A stretch of DNA of 64,000 bases from the NCBI GenBank assembly GCA_021801255.1, contig JAJYYH010000003.1, forward strand, positions 24,600-88,599, given 5' to 3'. A model generated the notes under the pieces. That model searched no databases. It was not told the origin of the DNA and worked only from the letters and a program-made list of their open reading frames with translations. Every line of letters starts with the position of its first letter. Position 1 is the first letter of the stretch. Positions 16,977-24,538 of the stretch are shown piece after piece. The DNA is from Pseudomonadota bacterium (GTDB lineage Bacteria > Pseudomonadota > Alphaproteobacteria > Acetobacterales > Acetobacteraceae). A program made the translations under genes and the position numbers.

Positions 16977-19096
16977 GGGTTTTCTCCCCGCCGTAAGTCA
17001 CCCCCTCGCCGCAATTCACCCCCTCGCCGCAATTCGATTGTCCCCGAGGCGAGCAACCGGGCCTGCCAATCGGGGCCGATCAGGGTGGAAGTCTCATCCT
17101 CGGCGATGATCGCCGGCCCCTCAAGCCGGGCGCCCGGGCCAAGGGCGGCGCGCGCGAAAACCGACCATTCCACCTTCTCGCCGTGCGCCATATCGCGCAC
17201 GGACTGGCCCCGCGCCGCCCGAGCATGCCAGGGCGCCGGCGCCGCCGCGACGGTTCCGGGCGAGGGTGCGGACGTTGCGATGCGCACCGCGAAACTCAGA
17301 ACCTCGATATCGGAACCCGGCACCGGGCGGGTGTAAAACCGGGTGTATTCGGCATCGAACGCCACGCGCAGCCCCGTCACCTCGGCCGCGCCGAGTTCTC
17401 CGGGAGGCAGTGGCACGGCGATTTCGTGGCCCTGGCCGACATAGCGCATGAAGGCGAGCCGCTCCTCGTGCGTCGCAGCCCCCGGTGCGCCGGCGGCGAC
17501 CACCCCCCGCGCCTCCGCCGCCATCGCCGCCAGCAGCGCATTCACCGCCACGGCATCGAACCGCGCCAGACGCTGGTACAGGCTGCGCACCACCTCATAG
17601 GCGATCGGCGCGCGGAGAAAGCCAATGGCACTGCCGACCCCGGCGCCGGGGGGGATGAGCACCCGATCGATGCCGAGTTTTTCAGCGATGCGGTAGGCAT
17701 GCACCGGCCCGCCGCCGCCAAAGGCGATCAGCACCCGCCCCGCGAACCCCTTGCCCGATTCGACGGCATGGACCAGGGCCGCGTTGGCCATCGTCTCATC
17801 GACCATCTCCACCACGCCAAGCGCCGCCAGCGCCGGATCGTCGATGCCAAGCGGCGCGCCCACCGTCTCGGCCAGCGCGCGCGCCGCCCGCGCCGGATCG
17901 AGCTTCAGCCGGCCGCCGGCGAAGCGTTCCGGATCGTAGCGGCCGAGCAGCAGGTTGGCATCCGTTACCGCCGGCAGCACGCCCCCCCGCCCGTAGCAGG
18001 CCGGGCCAGGATCGGCCCCGGCGCTCTCCGGGCCAATGGTGATGCGCCCCAGCGCATCGACGCCGGCGAGGCTGCCCCCGCCGGCGCCGATTTCCACCAT
18101 CTCGATCACCGGAATACGTAGCGGCAAGCCCGAGCCCTTGCGGAAGCGGCCGATGCGCGCGACCTCGAAACCGCGCGTTGTTTGCGGCACAAACCCATCG
18201 ATCAGGCAGATTTTCGCCGTCGTTCCCCCCATGTCGAACGAAAGCACGGCGGGACAATGCTCGGCGCGCGCGATGTGAGCGGCGAAAATCGCGCCGCCCG
18301 CCGGCCCGCTCTCCACCAGGCGCACCGGAAACCGGCACGCGGTCTCGACGGTGGTGAGCCCGCCGCCCGAGAGCATGAGCAGCAGTGGCGCCGCAACACC
18401 GATCTCGGCAAGCTCGGCCGCCAGCCGGCGCAGATAGCGCGCCATCAGCGGCTGGATATAGGCATTGGCGACGGCGGTGGAAAACCGCTCCCATTCGCGC
18501 ATCTCGGGCGCTACCTCGGCGGCGAGCGAAACCGGCAGTTCCGGCCAGGAAGCGGCCAGGATGGCGCGGGCCGCCTCTTCATGCGTGGGATTGACGAAGC
18601 CATGGAGAAAACCGATCGCGACACTCTCCACCCCGGCGCCGCGCAGCGCCGGGATCAGCGCCCGCACCGCGTCGTGGTCAAGCGGGCGTAGAACATGGCC
18701 CTCGTTGTCGAGCCGCTCGGGGACGGTGAAGCGCAAATCGCGCGGCACCAGCGGCTCAGGCAGCATGAGGTTGAGGTCATACTGGTCGTAGCGGCTCTCG
18801 TTGCGCAGCGCCAGAACGTCGCGGAAGCCTGCCGTGGTGATCAGCGCGGTGCGCGCACCCTTGCGCTCGATGATCGCGTTGGTCGCCAAGGTCGTGCCGT
18901 GGATCACCAAAGCGAGATCGCCCGGCGCCAAGCCGGCGGTGGCGAGAATCGCCGCAACCCCCTCGAGCACGCCGCGCTCCGGCGCCTCGGGCGTGGTCAG
19001 CACCTTCGCCGTCCAGCGCTTTTCTCCCCGCTCCAGCGTGAAATCGGTGAAGGTGCCGCCGATATCGATCGCGAGGCGGGCGGGAGCAGAGGACAT
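16973..19096 (-). CDS. Hydantoinase A / oxoprolinase-type ATP-binding subunit (HyuA)
   Basis: A 707-residue HyuA-family subunit with an actin-like ATPase fold. The N-terminal phosphate-1 motif DIGGTFTDF appears around residue 10. VIHGTTLATNAIIERKGA, the second characteristic block, follows near residue 70, and a second phosphate motif, LSFDMGGTTAKICLID, is in the middle. AFGGGGPVHAY lies later. The frame opens at 19123, but ATG 19096 (MSSAPARLAIDIGGTF) fits family starts better; ATG 19105 is possible and neither has a convincing ribosome site. With hyuB it forms a two-gene unit reading away from the divergent 2-hydroxyacid dehydrogenase; 151 bases separate the two starts. Confidence 0.92.
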   Translation of the reverse strand: MSSAPARLAIDIGGTFTDFTLERGEKRWTAKVLTTPEAPERGVLEGVAAILATAGLAPGDLALVIHGTTLATNAIIERKGARTALITTAGFRDVLALRNESRYDQYDLNLMLPEPLVPRDLRFTVPERLDNEGHVLRPLDHDAVRALIPALRGAGVESVAIGFLHGFVNPTHEEAARAILAASWPELPVSLAAEVAPEMREWERFSTAVANAYIQPLMARYLRRLAAELAEIGVAAPLLLMLSGGGLTTVETACRFPVRLVESGPAGGAIFAAHIARAEHCPAVLSFDMGGTTAKICLIDGFVPQTTRGFEVARIGRFRKGSGLPLRIPVIEMVEIGAGGGSLAGVDALGRITIGPESAGADPGPACYGRGGVLPAVTDANLLLGRYDPERFAGGRLKLDPARAARALAETVGAPLGIDDPALAALGVVEMVDETMANAALVHAVESGKGFAGRVLIAFGGGGPVHAYRIAEKLGIDRVLIPPGAGVGSAIGFLRAPIAYEVVRSLYQRLARFDAVAVNALLAAMAAEARGVVAAGAPGAATHEERLAFMRYVGQGHEIAVPLPPGELGAAEVTGLRVAFDAEYTRFYTRPVPGSDIEVLSFAVRIATSAPSPGTVAAAPAPWHARAARGQSVRDMAHGEKVEWSVFARAALGPGARLEGPAIIAEDETSTLIGPDWQARLLASGTIELRRGGELRRGGDLRRGENP

Positions 19097-19247
19097 TACC
19101 GGCATGCGGCATCGGGCGGGCAAAGCATCGTGCCAGTGAACCCCTTCCCGCCCCCTTTCGCAAGCCGCAATTGCCCGCCATGATAGGGGCCATCGCTGCG
19201 AGCGTGCGCGGCCGCAACGCCCCTATCGATTCTCCCGGGAGGAGATC

Positions 19248-20210
19248 ATGACCAAACCCGTCCTGCTGATCACCCGCCGCCTGCCGCAAGCCGTCGAAGC
19301 GCGCGCCGGGCGCGAGTTCGAGGCGCGCTTCAACCGCGACGACCACATTCTCAGCGCCGCGGAGCTGCTGCGCCTCGCCGACGGCGCCGATGCCCTTCTC
19401 ACCGCCCCCGGCGACCGGCTCGACGCCGCGACGATCCAGGCGCTCCCCGCGCGCCTAAAAGCGATTGGCACCTTCAGCGTCGGCTTCGATCACATCGACA
19501 TCGCCGCCGCGAAAGCGCGCGGCATCCAGGTGTGCAACACGCCCGACGTGCTCTCGGTCGCCACCGCCGAGACCGCGATGCTGCTCATCCTCGCCGCCGC
19601 CCGCCGCGCCGGCGAGGGCGAGCGGCTGGTCCGCGCCGGCCGGTGGACCGGCTGGGCGCCGACCCAGCTTCTCGGCACCCAGGTGTCGGGGCGGCGGCTC
19701 GGCATCTTCGGCATGGGCCGGATCGGACGCGAACTGGCGCGCATGGCGCGCGGCTTCGCCATGGAAATCCACTACCGTGACCAGGCGCGCCTGCCGCCCG
19801 ACCTCGAACAGGGCGCCATCTTCCACGACAACGATGACGATTTTCTCAGGCTCTGCCAGGTGCTCTCGCTCAACGCGCCGGGCGGCGAAAGTACAAAACA
19901 CTGGCTGAACGCGGCCCGCATCGCCAAACTCCCCAAGGGCGCCGTGGTGGTGAATGCCGCGCGCGGCACGCTGATCGATGACAAGGCGCTGATCGCGGCG
20001 CTGCAAGGCGGCCACCTCGCCGCCGCCGGGCTCGATGTCTATAACAACGAGCCGCATCTCGAACGCGGCTATCTGGATCTGGAAAATATCGTGCTGCTGC
20101 CCCATCTCGGCAGCGCCACGGTGGAAACCCGCGACGCCATGGGGGCGCTGGTCCTCGACGGCATCACCGCCCTCCTCGCCGGCCAGCGGCCACGCAATCT
20201 CGTCGTTTAG
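19248..20210 (+). CDS. D-2-hydroxyacid dehydrogenase (glyoxylate/hydroxypyruvate reductase type)
   Basis: A 320-residue NAD(P)-dependent D-isomer-specific 2-hydroxyacid dehydrogenase. The nucleotide site GIFGMGRIG is near residue 150. The catalytic triad is visible as Arg in NAARGTLID, Glu in YNNEPHLE and His in LLPHLGSAT. FSVGFDHIDIAAAKARGI and the VCNTPDVL block are typical of glyoxylate/hydroxypyruvate reductases, but the exact 2-oxoacid cannot be fixed from sequence. The ATG is preceded by GGGAGGAG at good spacing. It stands alone between hyuA (divergent) and a hairpin array that should terminate it. Confidence 0.92.
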   Translation: MTKPVLLITRRLPQAVEARAGREFEARFNRDDHILSAAELLRLADGADALLTAPGDRLDAATIQALPARLKAIGTFSVGFDHIDIAAAKARGIQVCNTPDVLSVATAETAMLLILAAARRAGEGERLVRAGRWTGWAPTQLLGTQVSGRRLGIFGMGRIGRELARMARGFAMEIHYRDQARLPPDLEQGAIFHDNDDDFLRLCQVLSLNAPGGESTKHWLNAARIAKLPKGAVVVNAARGTLIDDKALIAALQGGHLAAAGLDVYNNEPHLERGYLDLENIVLLPHLGSATVETRDAMGALVLDGITALLAGQRPRNLVV

Positions 20211-20222
20211 CGGAGAGTAAGC

Positions 20223-20321
20223 GGGGGGTTTTGCCCCCTTTCCCCCACCAAGGGCGAAAGCCCTTGCAACCATTCCCGAAGAAATGAAAAGGCCCGGAAC
20301 GGTTGTGCCGTTCCGGGCCTT
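20223..20321. terminator. Three-hairpin array, probably bidirectional terminator
   Basis: Downstream of the hydroxyacid dehydrogenase three inverted repeats follow each other. GGGGG-TTTTG-CCCCC is at 20224-20238. AAGGGC-GAAA-GCCCTT is at 20250-20265, with a stable GAAA tetraloop. The strongest is a 14-bp perfect stem, 20289-20302 pairing with 20308-20321 around the loop TTGTG. They lie between convergent genes, so the last one can serve both the plus-strand dehydrogenase and the minus-strand small secreted protein that ends at 20349. Confidence 0.8.
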
Positions 20322-20348
20322 ATATCGGGGTTTTCGTGAGGGGAAAAA

Positions 20349-20600
20349 TTACGCGCTGCCGTTGGGGCTGGCGCGATCGGTCTCAGGGCGCTGGCCTTCA
20401 TAGCCCTGCGCGAGCTGCAGCCGATCGCTGTCAACATGCGGACCACGGCCCCAGGCAACCTGGCCCTGGGCGGACTGCTCCGTCACCGGAGGACGCGCCG
20501 CGGCCTGCTGCTCATACGCGGCGGGAGATTGATGCACACCGGAAGCCGCCGCGGCGGTCAAACCAATGGCGGAAACAGCGGCGAAGAGAAACTGACGCAT
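20349..20600 (-). CDS. Small secreted protein of unknown function
   Basis: An 83-residue protein starting at ATG 20600 with a strong ribosome site (AAGGAAGG upstream). The first 20 residues form a signal peptide (MRQFLFAAVSAIGLTAAAAS). The mature part is short, polar and rich in Gln, Ala, Pro and Arg, with no cysteines and no recognisable domain. It has its own promoter candidate (20668-20696) and a 14-bp terminator stem just past its end, so it looks like an independent, possibly abundant transcript. I do not recognise the family; it is probably periplasmic or secreted. Confidence 0.75.
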   Translation of the reverse strand: MRQFLFAAVSAIGLTAAAASGVHQSPAAYEQQAAARPPVTEQSAQGQVAWGRGPHVDSDRLQLAQGYEGQRPETDRASPNGSA

Positions 20601-20635
20601 GATACCTTGCCTTCCTTCCTTAACTATCGAGCGGG

Positions 20636-20652
20636 GCCACCGGTTCGGTGGC
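20636..20652. promoter_or_regulatory. Hairpin in the 5' leader of the small secreted gene
   Basis: GCCACCG-GTT-CGGTGGC is a perfect 7-bp stem with a 3-base loop between the promoter candidate (20668-20696) and the ribosome site of the gene starting at 20600. It would sit in the leader RNA and could stabilise the message or serve as a control element. No known riboswitch was recognised. Confidence 0.45.
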
Positions 20653-20667
20653 TCAATCGATGAGGCG

Positions 20668-20696
20668 TAAATAGTAGCGCCAGTTATAACATGCAA
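20668..20696 (-). promoter_or_regulatory. Sigma-70-type promoter candidate for the small secreted gene
   Basis: On the minus strand TTGCAT (20691-20696) is followed after 17 bases by TATTTA (20668-20673), within an unusually AT-rich patch for this genome. The start point would fall near 20661, leaving a leader of about 60 bases that contains the hairpin at 20636-20652. Spacing and composition fit a housekeeping promoter; it is predicted by eye only. Confidence 0.5.
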
Positions 20697-20751
20697 GCTT
20701 ATAAACGCATGGCTGTGTTGCAGCGCAGCGAACGCTGTGGGACTTGACCTA

Positions 20752-20973
20752 TCAGGGACCGAGCGGGCGCGCCTCATCGGGCAGCATGATCGGAATGCCG
20801 TCGCGGATCGGATAGGCGAGCCCCGCCGCCTCGCTGATCAGTTCATTACGCACCGGATCGTAACGCAGCCCCTGGCGGGTGAGCGGGCAGACCAGGATTT
20901 CGAGCAGGCGCGGATCAACCGGCCGCGCCGCAGCGGCGCCGGCAGGCGGATCAGGTAGATCGGGTTTGGTCAT
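20752..20973 (-). CDS. Trm112 family protein
   Basis: A 73-residue Trm112/YcaR-type protein. The start is ATG 20973, which has GGAGGG six bases upstream; an in-frame GTG at 20985 is less likely. The core [17 protein letters not shown] and the ending [19 protein letters not shown] match the family. One cysteine of the zinc-ribbon remains (VCPLT), as is common in bacterial members. Trm112 proteins activate methyltransferases in eukaryotes and archaea, while the bacterial role is not settled. It is followed by the small secreted gene and preceded by the Lon N-domain gene, all on the minus strand. Confidence 0.85.
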   Translation of the reverse strand: MTKPDLPDPPAGAAAARPVDPRLLEILVCPLTRQGLRYDPVRNELISEAAGLAYPIRDGIPIMLPDEARPLGP

Positions 20974-21096
20974 CGGACCCTCCACAAGGCATTCCCTAAG
21001 AGCCTGAAAATCAATCGAGCTTGGAAAAGTCTGCCCTCTGAAAATATTGGTTTTTCCGATCGATCCTGGGGCGTGAGGGCATGCTTTTGCAAACTC

Positions 21097-21762
21097 TCAG
21101 CCCGTCGCGTGCTGGCTCAGCACGGCGCCTGATGCGAGCGCGATCTCCAGCAGCGCGCGTAATGCCTGCGCGCGCGCCGCGAGATCGGGGGCTTCCAGGA
21201 GCGCCTGTTTCTCTGCCGGCTCGAACGGGCAGATCATGGCGAGCGTCGCGAGCAGCAACGCGGCCGGCATCGCCTCGATCGCCTCCCATTCCACCTCATA
21301 GCGCTGGCGCGCGAAATATGTCCGCAGCAGCCCCCCGAGCCGCACGCGGTCGAGGGAAGGCAGCGTCGCCCCGCGGTCAAGATCGCCGGCATAGCCGGTA
21401 AAGTCGCCCCGCACCCGGCGGTAACCGCGCCTCGCCTCGACCTCCCCGGCTACCACGAAGCGGATCACCCCGGTAAGGGTGATCAGATAGCGGCCATCCT
21501 CGGTCTCGCTGAACGAGGACACCCGGCCGAGACAGCCGACACGATAGAGACCTGGCCCGAATTCCCCGCGCGGACGGGCGGGGTCGGGCTGGATCATGCC
21601 GAACATCCGCCCAGCCGCGAGAGCATCTTCCACCATGGCAAGATAACGCGGCTCGAAAATATTGAGCGGCAGCCGCCCCTCTGGCATCAGCAACGCTCCG
21701 GCGAGCGGGAAAACCGGAAAAATTTCGGGCAAGTCCTCCAGGCATGGGTGGAAACGAAGCAT
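21097..21762 (-). CDS. Lon N-terminal (substrate-binding) domain protein
   Basis: A 221-residue stand-alone Lon N-domain (PUA-like) protein without ATPase or protease parts. The opening IFPVFPLAGALLMPEGRLPL and the NIFEPRYLAMVEDAL block are the domain's hallmarks, followed by GRVSSFSETEDGRYLITL. An alpha-helical C-terminal half follows. Such proteins may bind unfolded or regulatory substrates; a defined activity is not known. It sits five bases downstream of the CnoX-like gene, so the two are very likely co-transcribed, and Trm112 follows. Confidence 0.9.
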   Translation of the reverse strand: MLRFHPCLEDLPEIFPVFPLAGALLMPEGRLPLNIFEPRYLAMVEDALAAGRMFGMIQPDPARPRGEFGPGLYRVGCLGRVSSFSETEDGRYLITLTGVIRFVVAGEVEARRGYRRVRGDFTGYAGDLDRGATLPSLDRVRLGGLLRTYFARQRYEVEWEAIEAMPAALLLATLAMICPFEPAEKQALLEAPDLAARAQALRALLEIALASGAVLSQHATG

Positions 21763-21767
21763 CTCTG

Positions 21768-22730
21768 TCAGCGGAACAACAGCGCCGAAAGCTTGCGCCG
21801 CGCCGCCATCGTCGCCGCGTCGTCAAACCCCCACGCCTCGAAGAATTTTAGCAGTTGCAGCCGTGCCGCGTCCTGGTTCCAGCCCGGCTGCTCGCGGATG
21901 ATCGAGAGCAGCGCCTCGGCCGCCGCTTCGCGCTCGCCCTTGGCATTGAGCGCGGTCGCCAGATCGTAGCGCGCCGCGCGGTCATGGGGATCGGCGGCGA
22001 GACGGGCTTTTAAACTCTCGATCGCCCCCGCCGCCTGGCGCCCTTCGCGGGCCAAGGCGAGCGCGCTCCGCGCGCCCGCGATCTCGGCGTGCTCGGCGAG
22101 CTTGGGTGGCACCTGGGCGAGCGCCTGCTCGGCGCGGTCCTCGGCGCCCTCCGCCATCAGCGCGCGGATCAGCCCACCCCAGCCTTCCGCGTTCTCCGGC
22201 TCCTCGGCGATCAGCGCGCGGAACAATTCGCCAGCGCCCGCGGCATCACCCGCTTGCAGAGCGGCGCGCGCCTCAGCCAGCAGATCGGCCGTGGGCATGG
22301 CGCCCCCGGCCAGCTTGAGCAGACCCTCAACAAAGCGCTTGATCTCGGATTCGGGCAGCGCGCCCTGGAACATATCGGCGATCTGGCCCTGCCAGAAGGC
22401 GGCAACCGTCGGTACCGATTGCAGCGGCAGGCCAAGCTGGGTGAGTTGCTGGACGAGGGCGCGGTTCTTGTCGATGTCGATCTTGACCAGCTTGACCCGC
22501 CCGCCCGCCGCGCGTGTGACTTTTTCAAGCGCCGGGGTAAGCTGTCGGCACGGGCCGCACCAGGTCGCCCAGAAATCGACCAGCACGGGCACGCCGCGCG
22601 AGGCTTCGATCACGTCGGCCATGAAGGTTTTCTGATCGCCCTCGACGATCATCGCAGCCGCGCCGGGCATCGCAGCCACGCCAGAGGGCGCCTCGGCCGC
22701 AGCGCGGCCCTGACCGAGAATGAGTTCCAT
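21768..22730 (-). CDS. cnoX: Thioredoxin-like co-chaperone CnoX (YbbN)
   Basis: A 320-residue protein with an N-terminal thioredoxin domain (about residues 28-140) and a C-terminal TPR-like helical half, the layout of CnoX/YbbN. The active-site motif WCGPC has Cys58 and Cys61, so redox activity is possible; several YbbN homologues lack one or both cysteines. The family holds unfolded proteins during oxidative stress and hands them to GroEL or DnaK. The C-terminal half shows repeated Ala-rich helix pairs such as RAALQAGDAAGAGELFRALI. It lies directly upstream of the Lon N-domain gene with a five-base gap, a pairing consistent with protein quality control. Confidence 0.92.
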   Translation of the reverse strand: MELILGQGRAAAEAPSGVAAMPGAAAMIVEGDQKTFMADVIEASRGVPVLVDFWATWCGPCRQLTPALEKVTRAAGGRVKLVKIDIDKNRALVQQLTQLGLPLQSVPTVAAFWQGQIADMFQGALPESEIKRFVEGLLKLAGGAMPTADLLAEARAALQAGDAAGAGELFRALIAEEPENAEGWGGLIRALMAEGAEDRAEQALAQVPPKLAEHAEIAGARSALALAREGRQAAGAIESLKARLAADPHDRAARYDLATALNAKGEREAAAEALLSIIREQPGWNQDAARLQLLKFFEAWGFDDAATMAARRKLSALLFR

Positions 22731-22812
22731 AGCTTGCGTATCCTGCCTGTGCGCGGTTGATCATCGACAATATAGGCGTGCCGCCGGAAAGGTCATCCAG
22801 GGGCACCGGAAA

Positions 22813-23628
22813 TCAGCAGCGGCGCGGCGCCGCGAGCTTGAAATCGGCGAGCTTGCCGGTCATCACGAAATCGCCGAAATCCATCTCCAGTTCATCGGCG
22901 ACGCCGTTTTCCCAATAGCGCATGCCGACCTCGTAATCCGGCTCGGACGCATCGGGCGTGCGGTCGAAAAACGCGACATGGACATAGCCGCTCGGCAGTT
23001 TTGATAAAGCCGCGATGCGAAACGGCTCGGGCGTTTTCCAACTGGTGATCACCACCGAGGTATCCTGCGCGCCGGTATCGGAGGTGCCGTCGAACAGCGG
23101 CACGGCGAGGAATTTCTTGCCCTGCTCGGCTGCTGCGATGATCGTCGCGGTGTGCCACATCGGAAACAGCGTGCCGATCGGGAGTTTCTGCACCCCGGCC
23201 TTGGGCAGCGTATAGCGCACCTCGCCCGCCCCGCCCGGCCGCTCCAATGCGGCCTCGCCTGAAGTCACCTCGGTGGTCGCGGTATCGGTGGTCTGGCGCA
23301 TGCGGAAGCGCATCTTGAGCCCGTCCTTGGCCTCCCAGGTGGCGTAGTCCGAGACCATCTGGACATCCTGGCCGTCGCGGTTGGTGATCGTCATGTCGAG
23401 CCGCTGCTGCACCGCCCAGCCGTCGCAGGCATCGATAACCTCGTAGTTCATCGTGCCGGAAGCGGCAACGACATCGCCGCCATGGGTGGTATCGAGACTG
23501 AGGCGATAGGTGCCGCGATAGGCCGCCAACCCCGCGGCGACATGCGCGACCAGGGATTCCGCGCGGCCAAGCATGGGGTGCAACAGCAGGCTCAAGGCCG
23601 CCACCAGGGCGGGAAGGCGGATTTTCAT
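22813..23628 (-). CDS. eipB: EipB-family cell envelope integrity protein (DUF1849)
   Basis: A 271-residue secreted protein of the EipB/DUF1849 family, periplasmic beta-spiral proteins needed for envelope integrity in alphaproteobacteria. An N-terminal signal peptide (residues 1-23, ending GRA) precedes the family motif YRGTYRLSL. Two cysteines stand at residue 68 (DACDGW) and the very last residue 271; these are at the positions expected for the family's conserved disulfide. FFDRTPDASEPDYEVGMRY lies near the end. It stands apart from its neighbours, by 82 bases from cnoX and 111 bases from the SPOR gene. Confidence 0.88.
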   Translation of the reverse strand: MKIRLPALVAALSLLLHPMLGRAESLVAHVAAGLAAYRGTYRLSLDTTHGGDVVAASGTMNYEVIDACDGWAVQQRLDMTITNRDGQDVQMVSDYATWEAKDGLKMRFRMRQTTDTATTEVTSGEAALERPGGAGEVRYTLPKAGVQKLPIGTLFPMWHTATIIAAAEQGKKFLAVPLFDGTSDTGAQDTSVVITSWKTPEPFRIAALSKLPSGYVHVAFFDRTPDASEPDYEVGMRYWENGVADELEMDFGDFVMTGKLADFKLAAPRRC

Positions 23629-23739
23629 GCGCAGCGGGCTCCAGACATCACCGTCTCACATTAGGGGTGGTGGCGCCATTTCACCACCCATCGGCAGCGG
23701 ATTGAATGCGGCGCGCAACGACCCTCCTCCGCCGCCAGA

Positions 23740-24486
23740 TCAGAAATCGGCAAGCGCGCATCCCGCGCCCCTGGCGCGCAGCCGCTCGCAGAGCCGCCGC
23801 GCCTCGGCGCCGTCGGTGAAGCCGCTGGCACGAAGCCGCCAGAATTCGTGCCCCGCATGGCTCACGCGGGTGATCAGGGGCTGGCGGGAGGCCAGCAGCG
23901 CCGGAAATTTCTTGCTGAGCCGCTCCCATTCCTGCCGCGCCGCTTCCTCGCTCGGCAGCGCCGCGAGCTGCACCGCGACCCCGTGCATGGCGCCGGTTTT
24001 GGCCGCGACCGCGGGTACGGCAGCGGGGTGGAGCGCGGCTTCATGCAGCGCTGGCGGCTTGGCCGCCGCGGCGGCTTTCGGTGCCGGCGCGGGGGTGGCG
24101 GGCGCGGGGGTCTGCCCAGAAGACGGCTCGGGCTGCATCTGGCGCAGCATCTCGGGCGCCGGTTTTTCCGAGGCGGGCGCGAGCGGTGGGCCGCCAGACG
24201 TCGCCCCCTCCTCGCCGCTGTCATGGCCGCTGCCGGAGAGGATCGCCTCATCCGCGCCCGCCACCTGCATGCCGCCGGCATGCTCGGGCTTGACCTTGAG
24301 CGGCCCGGTCTCGGCCGCGATCAGCGGCGCCGGCCCCGGCCGCTGCCCCGCGAGCGCCCAGACGCCGATAATTGCCAGCAGCGCCGCGCCCAGCCCGCCG
24401 GCGATCAGCAGCAACCGCCGGGTTCCCCCCTCCATCCGCGCCGCCCGTCCCGGACGATAGGCCGGGATCTCAATCTCTGAGGTCAT
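23740..24486 (-). CDS. SPOR domain-containing membrane protein
   Basis: A 248-residue bitopic membrane protein. A single transmembrane segment spans about residues 24-47 (LLLIAGGLGAALLAIIGVWA). A Pro/Ala-rich periplasmic linker of about 110 residues follows, and the C-terminal 75 residues form a SPOR domain (VQLAALPSEEAARQEWERL to CERLRARGAGCALADF). SPOR domains bind denuded septal peptidoglycan, so a role at the division site is expected. The start is ATG 24486, giving MTSEIEIPAYRP. It lies 52 bases after argS, an order seen in many alphaproteobacteria, usually followed by nagZ and scpAB, which are missing here. Confidence 0.88.
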   Translation of the reverse strand: MTSEIEIPAYRPGRAARMEGGTRRLLLIAGGLGAALLAIIGVWALAGQRPGPAPLIAAETGPLKVKPEHAGGMQVAGADEAILSGSGHDSGEEGATSGGPPLAPASEKPAPEMLRQMQPEPSSGQTPAPATPAPAPKAAAAAKPPALHEAALHPAAVPAVAAKTGAMHGVAVQLAALPSEEAARQEWERLSKKFPALLASRQPLITRVSHAGHEFWRLRASGFTDGAEARRLCERLRARGAGCALADF

Positions 24487-24538
24487 CAGCCGATCGTCCG
24501 CCCCATGCCTCAACGCCCCATTCCTCAAAGCGTACCCC

